This document shows positions 42,926-54,933 of a DNA stretch of 64,000 nt, piece by piece. A model generated the notes under the pieces. It saw only the letters and a program-made list of their open reading frames with translations. It had not been told where the DNA came from and searched no databases. The stretch's first letter is position 1. The number at the start of each line of letters is the position of its first letter. A program made the position numbers and the translations under genes. Source of the stretch: Paroedura picta (Eukaryota > Chordata > Lepidosauria > Squamata > Gekkonidae); NCBI RefSeq assembly GCF_049243985.1, contig NC_135384.1, positions 14,628,501 through 14,692,500 of the forward strand, given 5' to 3'.

Positions 42926-42966
42926 TTTGTCTGGTTTTGCCTAGAGAACATGACTGCTTTCTCGGG

Positions 42967-43160
42967 ATGCCAGCCTCCCGGTGGATTCTGGGGATCCCCT
43001 GGAAACACAGCTCTTCTGCAAGGCACAGAGAGCAGTTTCCCTGGGGAAAAGGGCTGTTATCTCAGGATGCCAGCCTTCCGGTGGGGTCTGGAGATCTCAT
43101 GGAAGCACAGCTCCTCTGCAGGCCACAGAGAGCAGTTCTGCTGTAGAAAGGAGCTGCTTT
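42967..43160 (+). repeat. Two-copy tandem repeat, about 100-bp period
   Basis: Partner of 14341-14540; GATGCCAGCCT recurs at about 42967 and 43067. Confidence 0.7.
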
Positions 43161-43310
43161 GAAGGGGAGAGGGACTGTATGGCAGCGCCCCCCCCACTGA
43201 ATCCCCTGTCCTCCCCAGGCTCCAAGCCATAAATTCCCAAAGCTTCTGCCACCTGGATCTGCCTCCCCCCCACCTGGTGCCCTGCCTCAGGTAACTGTTG
43301 GGTAACCACT

Positions 43311-43349
43311 AGCACCCGGTGTATCAGCTACAACGGGCTTTAATTCTAG
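43311..43349 (+). mobile_element. Helitron-like 3' terminus
   Basis: Partner of 14691-14729: hairpin, TTAATT, CTAG, then T. Confidence 0.5.
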
Positions 43350-43505
43350 TATATTACATGAAGCTATTGTTCTCATGAACATTAAAGGCTGAAAAAGCTC
43401 CATCTGGACCCACCTACATTCTAAAAACAGATGGCAGGCACCAGGAAATGTGTCTTCTTTTAGCATGGTGTCAATAGGCAACATGATTATTATAACCAAT
43501 AAATA

Positions 43506-43539
<34 letters not shown>
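43506..43539 (+). repeat. (GAT)n microsatellite
   Basis: About eleven triplets, longer than the partner at 14886-14904. Confidence 0.9.
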
Positions 43540-43819
43540 CAATGATTATGTTGATGAACTTAACTTTCAACTGCATAATCAGTTTTTATCTTTCACTAGA
43601 GAGGTATCTTCAAATGAGTGGCCATGTTGGTCTGAAGATGCACAATAAAATCAGAGTCCATTAGTACCTTTAAGACCAACAAAGAATTATTCCAAGCACA
43701 AGTCTTCGAGTTCAAGCACTCTTCGCCCAGACAAAAGGATTACCCAAATGTCCTCCCGTATCACCAAATGAGATTAGGTGGAAAACAGTATTAATTGTGC
43801 TACTATACAAAAATGGAGA

Positions 43820-44478
43820 TTAGAAGAACCCATCCAATTAGTCTTCTAGGCATCCCTTCTAAGCTTTATGCTGGCATCTGCTGGACAAGTTATCCTTTTT
43901 AGAAAAGAAAGATTTATAGGGAATGAACAAGCAGGTTTCAGGGATGGTGTTTCTATAATCCATCACTATATGATCATACAATAGTGATCAACTGCAGTTT
44001 GATAATGTTATAATTTTAACTTGTTTATATGGTAATTAAATTAATGGTTTTATTGTGTTCTTTTATTAGAGTCCTGTAGGATATGGAAACATCCTTCACA
44101 AGGGGAAATCCATTTGTGCCTCTCATCAAGATATCAGTTGATATAAAACAAGATTTTATTAATCAAGCTGAATTTGGGTCCAACATTTGTAGAGATGGGG
44201 TAAAGAAGCAGTTAAGGGGACTATGCCTTCAGCTCCACAGACAGCTGAGCATTGAAATTTCATCACTAAAAAGAGCTGATACACTTAACACATGTAGGAA
44301 TAAATGGGCCACCATTATGTTTGTGTCTAAAAAATATCTCCCCCAACTTGGGGAGCCATTCAACTGTACTTTTTGTCTCTCCCAGCATTACGCTACCAAC
44401 CCAGTGAAGGTACTTGATGCGGAAAGGAAGGCACACTTTCCCTTTTCTGTCACAGAACTATTATTCAAATTGTATTAG
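43820..44478 (+). mobile_element. LINE remnant with 131-aa open frame, copy 2
   Basis: Partner of 15180-15840. The open frame at 44083-44478 encodes the same 131 residues as in copy 1. Confidence 0.4.
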
Positions 44479-44551
44479 AATAATGTTCTGAGGATTTATA
44501 CATAACAGAGGTGATCACATTGAAAACTAGCCATATGGATGGATGGGTGCT

Positions 44552-44557
44552 TTTATT
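44552..44557 (-). promoter_or_regulatory. Candidate poly(A) signal of V2R-B2
   Basis: AATAAA on the minus strand, about 240 nt past the stop, matching 15913-15918 for B1. Confidence 0.35.
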
Positions 44558-44792
44558 TATACAGATTAGTAAATCCCATGGATACATCATGTATAAAAAG
44601 ACTTTCCCTATATTAAGAGTATAATGATAGAAAGCACCATTCTTCTCCTTTGTTTAATTTGAAATCCCAACAAGTGACTGAAATAATATTCCAACTGGTG
44701 ACAGGCAGAAAGAAAAAAAAAAGAGATCCATATTTATAGTCATCAACATTGAACCCCGCTATGACTTTCAAGAAAAAAGATGGCTAAGATTT

Positions 44793-45691
44793 TCAAACTT
44801 TCCTAATTATCTGCTCTCGAATGTTCATTCCTGGTTTCAGGAAAATGATGTAGCATTTTGGGAAAAAGATGCAAATCAGTAAGCCAGCGCCAGAGGATAA
44901 AATGGAGAAGATCTCCACAGCCACCATGAATTTTCCTTTAGAGCTCATGTAAGTTGGAATAAAGGAAAACCAAACACTGCAAAAGACCAACATGCTGAAA
45001 GTGATGAACTTGGCTTCATTAAAACTGTCCGGTAACTTCCTAGCAAGAAAAGCCACTGTGAAGCTGACACTGGCCAAAAAGCCGAGATAGCCAAGGACCA
45101 AGTAAAACATGGTGGCAGAACCCTCATTACATTCCAGGATGATTGTCTTGGCTTGTGAATGCATATTCATTTGTGGGAATGGGGGAGAAATACATACCCA
45201 AATTATAGAGATCACTGCTTGAATTAAGGAGCCAGAAAGGACAATGGAAAGGGCTAGTTTTTTACCCACCCATCTCCTCATGTGAGATCCTGGTTTGGTG
45301 GCCATGAAGGCCAGGACAACAGTGATGGTTTTAGCTAACACACTGGAAAGAGCTACACAGAAGATGAGTCCAAATGTAGTCTGACGCAGAAGGCAGGTCA
45401 CCTTCCCTGGCTCTCCAATGAACAGCATGGAGCTGAGGAAGCAAAGGAGGAGAGATAGGAGGAGAATATAGGTGAGGCTTCGGTTGTTGGCTTTAACAAT
45501 GGGAGTGTTCTTATATTTCATGAACGTCTGAAGCACCAAAGCTGTGAGCAGAGAAAAACATACAGCGCACATAACAAAAATGATCCCTAAGGTCTCGTTG
45601 TATGAAAGGTAGGTTGGGACCTTGGGAATGCATTTATGATGGCCTTCGCTTGAGTACTGATCATCTGGACATTTAACACAGGCATCCACAT
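44793..45691 (-). CDS. V2R-B2 exon 6: 7TM domain
   Basis: 899 bp, starting D-V-D-A-C-V-K-C. Three visible differences from B1: YKE to YNE, FVIC to FVMC and MFYF to MFYL. Ends IREQIIRKV. Confidence 0.95.
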
Positions 45692-48600
45692 CTGCAGGGG
45701 AAAAAAGAGCTGTTTTAGAATGTCAAGGCAGTGACTAGTATACAAGAGACATTCATATAAATGATATAAATATGAATGCCCCCCATTCTCCTCCTTTAGC
45801 TCCACTTCACAACACATAGTTCAATGGTTAGGGATAATGGTATATGTTTTGGTGACTGGCCAGAGGGGTCCCTCAGGCACTCATACATTTAAGATCTCTT
45901 TGACTGATTATGCACGGGGAAAGAAATCTGTCATACTGGTAGGAGGGCAGCCCCAATTGGGCACGATGTTGCTGCCATATAGAGTCCCAGGGCATTCGGT
46001 ACAATTTTATATCTCCCCACTCCTCACAGACACAAACTGTTCTATCAACAATTCTGCTGCCAGGTTTTGTGCTGCAGCCATGAAAAGTCAGTGGAAATTG
46101 ACTATGACTTAACTGACCCAGAGATCTGTGTTTAGAAAAATTCCCTGTATTTCCAACCAGTTTTAAATTATATTTTAGCAGATCTATGGTTCAAGCTGTT
46201 TTATATATTGTTATTTTATTAGTAAATCTATGTCAAGAGCCTCTTGTGGCGCAGAGTGGTAAGGCAGCCACCTGAAAGCTTTGCCCATGAGGTTGGGAGT
46301 TCAATCCCAGCAGCCGGCTCAAGGTTGACTCAGCCTTCCATCCTTCCGAGGTAGGTAAAATGAGTACCCAGCTTGCTGGGGGGTAAACGGTAATGACTGG
46401 GGAAGGCACTGGCAAACCACCTCGTATTGAGTCTGCCATGAAAACGCTAGAGGGCGTCACCCCAAGGGTCAGACATGACTCGGTGCTTGCACAGGGGATA
46501 CCTTTACCTTTACCTTTAAATCTATGTTTCTGGCTATTTTATTTTTTGTAACTGCGAAATTGTTAATTTTGACTTTGCTGGTATATAACTGTAATAAAGA
46601 TATGTCGGTCTGTCTGTCTGTATTCTATGTTATACTAGAATAAAAGGCCGTTGTAGCTGATACAACGGGTGCTTGCAAGGAGGGAGATGGGAAATAGCAA
46701 AGGGAGAAGGAGGTATGAAGGAAGAAAGTGATTAAGATAGAGAGGGTTTGGCACTGGGAAGAGGAAGGGGAGGGGTTGTCCAGTTTGTAAAGGCATGAGG
46801 TTGCATATGTATGTTGTGTGGAGGGTTGTGGCAGTGTGGTGAAAAATGAGGGCATGGGTGTTGAGAGATGGGTGTCAAGAACTTGTTGTTTGGAATGTTC
46901 GTTGAGTGTGGGAGAGGATCTTTGGGAACTGTGGCATAGATGAGCTTTTCAGAGCCATGTCTTCAGATATGTGACAGGAAAATCAGACTGGAGACTCTTC
47001 TTCGGGGGAAATTACATGGCAACCAATTCTTCCCAGTTCTGTGTTCAATGTCATTTCCCTACTTGTGTGAATTAGGCCACAGACACAGAAAGGCCCCCTG
47101 CCCTAATACAAATGGGGTAGTCACAATACACAGGTGTCCACCCTGAAGGTGGCGGAGCTGACAGAAAAGCTCAATCTCACTTAAAATACTGCTCTGGCTG
47201 GCCTCAGTGCGGCTCTCTGCAGATTTGAGGCCTACTTCACAGGGTTGTTGTGCAGATGAAACAGGAGGCAAAAGAACCTCTACAACAACATCCAGTTTCA
47301 TCTGCACACAACATCCCTGTATGGTAGGCCTCAAATCTAAAGAGTTGCTTGGCTTCATATTCCCTCCAGCAGCGAGGATGGCCACAGCAGTATTTTAAAT
47401 GAGAAGGGGCTTTTCTGTCAGCCAAATGTTTGGTAGAAAGGGAAAGCTCCCCCCCCCCAAGGAAAGCACAGATTCCCCCCCCCCGACTCCTCTGTGTTGC
47501 TCTTGGAAATTCCTCCCTCACCTCAGTCAGGGGCTGTCAGAGACCTGCAGGGTGGTGGGAGGGAGCACACTCAACAGCCACCTGTCAGCTTAGTCAGTAG
47601 TTGGAGGCAAAGTGCGCGTAGTTGTTGGATGTGACAGTTAGGGGCGGGAGACACATCCTGATTGGGCAGGAAATGAAGCCTGATTGGGCTGGTTGGACTG
47701 TTGCGGGCAGGTGCCAGTGGGGCCGGGCCAATCTGAACACACACAGGACCGAACAGTCTCCGTCCAGGAGGGCGTTTAACAAATATATAATAGAGCAAAG
47801 TGTTAAAGGTTCTATCTACTATTGCTGGAGGTTAGCCAACCAAATACCTTACAAAAAGAAGACTTCGTGGGAGGTTCTTTTTGAATATCTGATTCTTCTT
47901 TAACATTCACAGGAAAAGTCAGATGAAAATGGGACAGTGGGATAGATGGAGAGAGGCAGTTTCTCATTCTACTCAAAAACTGACTGGCTGTATATATCTT
48001 TAAGATACATCTGAGACACTACAATGATAGTACTAGTACAATTAAAGCAACATAGGGAGGCAGACATCAGGAAGGCAAAAAATGTGAGGGACAAAAACAA
48101 TGATCATTCAACTTGATGGTTTGAATCCAGTGGCACTTTTAAGACCGCTGGATTCTTGATATGCTAGATGCCTTCTATTCACAGTTCTTACCAACTTGTG
48201 TAATAAAATATGACTGCTCCAATAATTACAGATGTTAACACTAACTAGACTTTCATAGAAAATAAACCCATCCCCCAATTCCTATCTATATGTAAGGCTA
48301 AAGGTAAAGGTATCCCCTGTGCAAGCACCGGATCATGTCTGACCCTTGGGGTGACGCCCTCTAGTGTTTTCATGGCAGACTCAATATGGGGTGGTTTGCC
48401 AGTGCCTTCCCCAGTCATTACCGTTTACCCCCCAGCAAACTGGGTACTCATTTTACCAACCTTGGAAGGATGGAAGGCTGAGTCAACCTTGAGCCGGCTG
48501 CTGGGATTGAGCCGGCTGCTGGGATTGAACTCCCAGCCTCATGGGCAGAGCTTTCAGACTACATGTCTGCTGCCTTACCACTCTGCGCCACAAGAGGCTC

Positions 48601-51600
48601 TTATATGTAAGGCTACAGGGTATTTATTTAAATATGCCTGCATAAGTGTGCATGCACATGAAAGCTTATACACTGATCATAAATATGTTGGTCACCCATG
48701 TTTTCTTCCAGCTCTACAAGAATGTTTCCCGACATGCCTCTTACCCTTCTGCTCAGAGAACATCCCTTCTGGACATGTAGTGCAATCATAACAGCAAAAA
48801 GATTTTCCCTCCTTCACTGTCTTGCTATAGCCAGGCCGGCATTGGTCATTGCAGACAGAAATGGGAAGCCCCTGTCCATAAATACAAAATTAGCTTAGCA
48901 TCCAATCAATGTCTTTAGTCTACCAAAGTTTTTTGCAGGGAGGGGAAACATTATTCCACCAGCAAAAACAAATTTGCGCATTGTAATGATCAGGTTTTGT
49001 TGTTGTTGTTGTTGTTTTTTATGATGGCTCCAATGATGAGGTGACAGGTGCTTTTCTGATGAAGACTCCATTGAAGGCTGACGCTTCCATTTTGATGAAA
49101 TACCAACATGGTCTAGACCAGCCTTTTTCAAAATGACAAAAGAGCTCCGGTAGGGCAAAATGGGAAAGGGGAATCCCTGGTCTAGGTTAATGGCAAGAAG
49201 GGCTTTCCCAACAAAGGAAAGGGAGAGTGTGGAGATTCTCCACATATTCTTCTAATGGCTGCTTTTTCTTCATAAATGGTGGAAAGCTGACATTTTTCAC
49301 TGTTTTTATTGGAGGCCAGAGGCAGGAGATGGCTGCTCTTCATGTTCTGGATCATACCAGATTGTGTATTTTCTTCTTGTAATTTATGGCTTGGATATTG
49401 GGATTGCAATTATAATCACATATACATAGATTCAAATGAGTCGCCATGTTGGTCTGAAGTAGCACAATAAAATCAGAATCCAGTAGCACCTTTAAGGCCA
49501 AGAAATATTTGTTGGTCTTAAAGGTGAGACTGGACTCTGATTTTATTGAATCAAATATAGAAAAAGATGCCCAGTGGTGACCAGAAAAATAAATAAAGTT
49601 GCTCAAACAAGTGCAGAGATAGGGTGATGAGGAACTAGATCAGAATAGTTTCTCAGAAGGTTTTGTATTTTGTGGCTTTTAACACCTAACTGGGGATGGG
49701 AACAAACTGATTTACAACCTTACATACATCAATAATTTGTGTGGTTCATACCCCCCAATCCAGGTTCACAGGAGGTGCCCCAAACATCTCCCAGACCTAT
49801 TGTTTAGTTAAGATTTTATTTTTAAAAGTCCCTGAGCTTCCCTCCTTTATCAAAGCGGGAGGGGGAGAAAAACCATTTGTCCTCTCACCTGGAATATATT
49901 GGAAAATATTTCAAGATGAATTCTAAGGTGAATAAATATTGTAATATTGAAGAAAATAGTAGGAAGAGGCACATGGAGAAAACAAGGTTGATTTAAACTT
50001 ATCTCCCCCCCAAAACGGGTTGGCTTGTTCACAAAAGAAGGAATTGAGTTGAGAAAATCAAACTCTTTTTCTCACCTGGTTAAAGCTTCTATGCCACACA
50101 ATCTGATCTTCTTTCAGAGTGAGCTCTTTGCCTGAAGGGGCCTGAGGATCCAGTTGTCCCACTTTTATTCTAGTAAACGACCTATTTGAAAAGGTAATCC
50201 AATTGGTGACATCAAAAACCGTAACTAATTCTCCATCTTGGTCAAACTGTAGGGTTTCTCCAAGACTATTGTTGAAAATGATTCTCCTTAAAACGTTGTG
50301 TAACTAGATTGAAAAAGAATAGAAAAACAGTAAGCAGTCCTATTTATGAAATATTGGCAGCTGTGCTAAAAAAGAATGGGACCACATATACACACATAAA
50401 CAAAGTGGAAAAAATTTCAAACCATGTAGGCATTTATTATGTTGGTGGTAGAACTGAATGTGCAAAGCGGAAGGAGAAGGAGAATTCCAGCCATCTGTGA
50501 TGGCCAGTTTAATAATTGCTATACCTGCCATGGCTGTATCTTCTGAACATTCAGCCTCCCATCTTCTACCAGTATTCTGTGTATTGATCCCTGAGTGTGG
50601 ATGTAGTGCAAAGCATGGGCCACAGCATAGACAGCATTGTAGACATTATAGCTGTGACCAGTCATCTGCATTTCAAACAAAGGGCCAGGGAGGCTCTCCA
50701 GTTTCTCCTCACCACTGCAGTCTGTCTTAATATCTTCTTGAACATTTTTCAATGAACAGTTGAATGCTTGCTCCCAAAAGTTCTGAATGAAACCATCTCC
50801 TACAGCCCAGGATGGTCTTATGGTCTGAAGGAATTCCTGGAATCTTAGGGGCTGATTGGAATGGACTGTAAAGGACAGGGCACCATGGAGGGAGTCTGTA
50901 TCTGTAATACGTTGGAAAGAGAATGACTCAAAGTCAAAGTGTGATGTAACTATCCACACTTTATGCAGAGGAGGCAATAAAGCCAAAGCAGCTAGGGAAA
51001 GAAATATCCTTACAGCCATCATGGTTGGAGGTTCTCCGTGCACAAAAATTACATTGGTTCTTCTGTCCATAAGGATTGGGTACTGATCAAACTGTCCTGC
51101 AAGCAACTCTGCAAACTCTAATAAATAAGTTGTCTGTGGAAATTTATGTGTGAATGCAATACAAATGCTGTTCCCAGAGAGAATAGGTAGTATTCTCTGC
51201 ACAAACTGGTTTCCATTGTCATCTTCCATAGCCATGAGCCCAATCCAAGTCCACCCAAAATGATTAAGTAATTGTCCAACTCCCCTGTACTGATGGATGT
51301 CATCAGGCACCATCTGATAAAGGGAAGAAAATTGTTGTTTGTCCTCCTTTGCAAGGGAAAATGACCCATGAGGGAGCTGAAAGAAAACACATTGCAATTT
51401 GAAAAATATTAATGAATTCAGAATTGACAATGATATGCTGGAATTGTGAAGTCTGTGTAACCCCATGCTTGTAGCTTACCTGAGGGGTCTTGTAGACATT
51501 CAGGATAGAGGACATCTGAGCAGAGGTTTCAGACAAACGCCCTCCTATGACAGCTATGACTTTCTGCCGGTTATCACAGCTGAAGTTTGGGACCAGTTTC

Positions 51601-54592
51601 TGCTGTGCAGAAAGCACATTTAGGGTGGCCTTAAAAGTCATTCTTCCAAGGTTGTAGCTGTTGAAGATGTAGAGCCCCAGGCTGGCATTCGGCAACAAGT
51701 TCGTTTTCTCATTCACCTCTTTCACGGCAAAAACCATGGCCAAAATGTGCTGGTAATGTTTTGTTATTGACCTGCAAACAGTATACTTAGGAAAGTAACC
51801 AAACTTCATTGACAGTGTTCATCCTCCCAGCTGAACTACTAGTTTATGAATCCATTTTTAGCTAGGCCTGTAGCAACTGCTTGGCTTTTCTAAATGCTGT
51901 ATACTGCATTTCATTCTGGATACATTATTATGCTCGGCATCAGCTGTGCTGGCTGCTGGAGGCGTTGCATGGTAGGGCAGCATGTCCCACCGCTTCCCTT
52001 TACACACGGGAGAATTTCATCCCCCCTCAGTCTGTTCTGGAGTTGTGCATGAGTACAAATCACTCCAGGGCTGGAAGTTTCCACCATGCTTTGTGTTGGC
52101 AGCAGCAGGGGAAGAGAGGGGCATGCGGGTACCATCATATGATGATGCTCCTATCCCACCATTCTAGGGGATGTAGAAATCTCCCATTCAGCTCAGCAGT
52201 ACTGTAAAGCTGAATGGGACATTTTGTGTCCCTGCAGTGACACTGCAGGTGGGGGTGAGGAGTCAGGCCTTGAAGGCCCAGCTCTTACCATATGCACAGG
52301 CCTGGCCCCACCAGGTATCTGCTGGCTGTTGTGGCAAGAAAGGGAATGTGAACATTTCAGCATTTCCTTGCTGTTGGCCATCATAGGACTTAAACCAATC
52401 CAGGGCCAGGAGGCGGCCTGGATGATATTGGCATCTTGCATCTTGCTTTCATGTAGGTGCTGGACTGTCCTTCCCTACCCATGCATAATTGGTCGTCATG
52501 AATTTTGAAGGGTATAGAAAAGTGTAGGCTGATTTTTTTGTTCATTTTTTCTTCTCTTCTTTGTAGAGGATGCCATTATATATATACACGCTTGATTTCA
52601 TATGGTATCATTATCAGTTTGGGTCACTATCATTTTTCATGTGACTTCAAACTTCTTCATACTTTTACATTCCAGACATGTACACATTATTCACTATCAT
52701 ACATAATTGCATGGACTCAATGGAGTCCAAAAGATATAAGAATGATGACTTTAAACTTTAAACAAACAAGAGACTCAGAATCTATCTAGGGAGATATAAG
52801 GAAAAATAGATCTACAAATTGGAAACTGTTACATAAATTAAAATCTACTATGACTCCAAGCTGGACTTTTTCCATTTGTACCTCATCAGAAATGCTGTTA
52901 ATGCAGATGTTTTGGTTTTTAATTTATTCAAATATTCAGAAGGAGAAGAAGAGTTTGTTCTTATATGCCACTATTCTCTACCTGAAGGAGTCTCAAAATA
53001 GCTTACAATCGCCTTCCCTTTCCTCTCACAACAACAAACACTCTGTGAGGTAGGTGAGGCCGAGAGAGCCCCGACATTACTGCTCAGGCAGAACAACTTC
53101 ATCAGTGTTATGGTGAGCCCAAGGTCACCCAGCTGGTTGCACCTGGGGGAGTGCAGATTCAATCACGGATCAACAGATTAGAAGTCTGGACTTCTAACCA
53201 CTACACCAAGCTGGTTAGAGTACAATAGTTTATAATCCCAGAAAGCCAATTGAGTATAAGTCAATCATGAAAGTGGTTCTAATAAGTGTGAGAAGTTATG
53301 CAAACATTACAAAGCTATTCATTGGAGTGCAGATTCAGTTTTCAGTTTATATGAGACGTTTTCAGTCAAGATATTCAGGCTGGTTTTTACAGTAATTTAC
53401 AAGACTCAGTAAACCCTGACCCAATTCAGTCACAGATGGACAAGCCCCATTATCTACTTGTCAAGTGCATAATTGGATCCAACCATTGTCAAAGCAATCA
53501 GAGAGCAGCCAATACAATAGTGATGGAGAACACAAGATACCAGAATACCCAAGCACATATGACTGTCTGATGCTTTGAGATACAGAATAGATGCAGGGAA
53601 ACACACTCGGGGTTTAGAGCAGTGAGCAGAGGAGAGATATTTCTATATTGGAATAAAAGGCTTTGAACTGAGAAAGACCCTTGTACTGGAGTTAGGCCGC
53701 CATTGTTGCCTGAAAATCAAGCAAATTTGATGGGATTCACATATATTAATGAAAAATGCATAAAATTTGAGTGGAATAATTAGGAATACTGGAGGAAGAT
53801 GTGTTGCCAAAGTAAATATAACTTTTAAATAAATGTAACCAGAAATCAAAATGTGAATGTGCTGTTGGATCTTGGAAACTTTGAAAATCAGATCCCCTCC
53901 TCGAAATCTGACATCACCACTCTGTATATTCTGATAATTACTTATAAGAGCAGAGAAACACAGAAGGGAGGTTCTTTTGTAGGCTGCAGCACATCCTTAA
54001 CTCCGAATTACAAAAAGGCAAACTAAATCTGGGAGACTCCAGTATGAATTCTCACAATACCATGGAACTTCTGTATGTTCCTTTGGGACCCTCTTATATT
54101 CTCAGCCTAATCTACCTTTCTGTGCTTTGGTAAGATTAAAAGGGAAGAAAGAAGAGCAATGCAAGCCGCTTTGTGCTTCCATTGAGGGGCAAGGTGGATA
54201 GCCCTGATGCAAATAAAATGGACTGATAAGTCATTCTCTGCTTTTACATGCTCACTACTTGACTACAATGTTCAGATTCAGATAGAAAAAGAAGAAGAAA
54301 ACCTTAATCCTTACATAGGATCGTCAACCACCATTCGGGCCGGGTGTTCTAGGAAAGATGGAGGATTATGGAAGAAAGCAACTTGAGTGGCGATCCCACC
54401 AATAAGGAAGTCCCCTGGCTGATAAAAGTTGTGAGGAATCGGAAAGGGGTCATCAGATATGTCACAATGAATGGAAGACATCCGACACACTACATGACAG
54501 GGCGGCACCATCAGAAGCAGCATCAGTACCAGCAGAATCTCAATGACAAGACTTCCCTTCCAGCGGCAGAAAACGGCTTTCCCATCCGCCAT
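44793..54592 (-). CDS. V2R-B2, vomeronasal type-2 receptor (6 exons, start uncertain)
   Basis: Recent duplicate of V2R-B1. Coding exons are 54315-54592 (start uncertain), 51480-51771, 50525-51376, 50076-50303, 48745-48871 and 44793-45691. All borders and phases match B1 and the frame is open. Exons 2-6 differ from B1 at about 13 residues by eye; exon 1 differs at 9 of the 77 residues corresponding to B1's chosen start onward. The ATG that opens the signal peptide in B1 is ATT here, so translation must start upstream (ATG at 54590-54592 gives 891 aa; the one at 54626-54628 gives 903 aa) or at a Met inside the hydrophobic segment. The proximal copy of the putative promoter block is damaged. Either the gene uses a longer N-terminus or it is on the way to silence; the coding exons themselves look functional. 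Confidence 0.85.
46233..46517 (+). mobile_element. Full-length Sauria-type SINE, intron 5 of B2
   Basis: Plus-strand SINE from CCTCTTGTGGCGCAGAGTGG through to terminal ACCTTT units, flanked by perfect 9-bp direct repeats AAATCTATG (46224-46232 and 46518-46526). B1 lacks this position because of a deletion. Confidence 0.9.
46635..46672 (-). mobile_element. Helitron-like 3' terminus (minus strand)
   Basis: On the minus strand CCCGTTGTATCAGCTACAAC plus GGCC forms a near-perfect hairpin, followed by TTTTATT, CTAG and T. The element body would extend rightward from 46672; its other end was not found. Confidence 0.5.
47150..47808. mobile_element. Foldback element, centre and complete right arm
   Basis: It holds the self-complementary core (GATTTGAGGCCTAC near 47222 and GTAGGCCTCAAATC near 47325) and the right arm out to CCAGGAGGG and TTAAAG, which is the reverse complement of the left end at 13254. 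The left arm is only partial. It lies in intron 5 of V2R-B2. Confidence 0.65.
48301..48601 (-). mobile_element. Sauria-type SINE, intron 5 of B2, with internal duplication
   Basis: Partner of 18031-18312 with the same 14-bp target duplication (48287-48300 and 48602-48615). It has an 18-bp tandem duplication (GAGCCGGCTGCTGGGATT at 48491 and 48509) absent from the partner. Confidence 0.85.
48745..48871 (-). CDS. V2R-B2 exon 5: cysteine-rich linker
   Basis: 127 bp, [18 protein letters not shown] through [10 protein letters not shown]; Phe for Val of B1. Same splice sites. Confidence 0.93.
49429..49556. repeat. Small palindromic repeat, intron 4 of B2
   Basis: Partner of 19141-19268. Confidence 0.6.
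50076..50303 (-). CDS. V2R-B2 exon 4
   Basis: 228 bp, phase 0. [12 protein letters not shown] at the start; DPQAPS where B1 has DPHAPS. Ends HRSFNQ. Confidence 0.92.
50525..51376 (-). CDS. V2R-B2 exon 3: core of the ligand domain
   Basis: 852 bp, phase 0. Visible differences from B1: PGD to PDD, LSRN to LSGN, FQSI to FQRI, PLGF to PLRF, EDVK to EDIK. It retains the N-C-S sequon after FWEQAF. Confidence 0.95.
51480..51771 (-). CDS. V2R-B2 exon 2
   Basis: 292 bp. [18 protein letters not shown]; Ile for Val and Val for Ala relative to B1. The acceptor is GTTTGCAG in the ancestral, uninterrupted context. Confidence 0.94.
51927..52491. mobile_element. MITE with short inverted ends, intron 1 of B2
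   Basis: The left end ATTATTATGCTCGG and the right end CCATGCATAATT form short, imperfect inverted repeats about 565 bp apart. No coding capacity is seen. A truncated left end remains in B1 at 21925-22040. Confidence 0.5.
52941..53216 (-). mobile_element. tRNA-derived SINE with short GAA tail, intron 1 of B2
   Basis: Same family as 35111-35494; more diverged body, intact head ending CTACACCAAGCTGG on the plus strand. Confidence 0.8.
54315..54592 (-). CDS. V2R-B2 exon 1: N-terminus
   Basis: 278 bp if started at the MADGK Met. Donor CCTAT|GTAAGG. The hydrophobic segment [20 protein letters not shown] begins with Ile where B1 has Met. Changes from B1 cluster here, including [12 protein letters not shown] for [12 protein letters not shown], which removes the N-C-S sequon shared by the three other genes. 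Confidence 0.75.
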
Positions 54593-54770
54593 ATTATAGC
54601 ACATTAGTTTTGCCACTTCATTCCTCATGTGACTGATGACTCTTTTGGTTGCTTGTTTTAAAAACGTTCATAGAAGGAAATGGCTTCTTGCTGCTCCTGA
54701 ATTAGAAGGCATAGCATATTCAGAACATTGTATTGTATTGTAATACCAAATAGATCAATATATGGAAAAA

Positions 54771-54780
54771 GAATATGGCC
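54771..54780 (-). promoter_or_regulatory. Degenerate proximal copy of the TATA-like block of B2
   Basis: The plus strand reads GAATATGGCC where the other genes have GAATATAAAG. It is 179 bp above the MADGK ATG. The intact copy is distal, at 55930-55941. Confidence 0.3.
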
Positions 54781-54933
54781 CAGTTTATGACCCAGAATAT
54801 GCTCAGTTTATGACCCAATGGGATATTTTTACGCTTAGTATTGTAGATAATAAGTTTTTCACTTTTTGGATGATCTGCTGAAACCTTTAATCTAAAATTC
54901 TATGAATTATTTGGTTCTCATCTACACCACTCT

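Larger units (their letters stand above)
24742..51900. repeat. Recent segmental duplication, copy 2 (A2+B2 block)
   Basis: Direct-orientation partner of 1-21900. It is about 5 kb longer because of extra sequence at about 33960-34640 and 35040-35494, 38291-40826, 42263-42465 and 46130-47698. Differences between partners are of the order of 1-2% in aligned stretches by eye. Confidence 0.85.
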
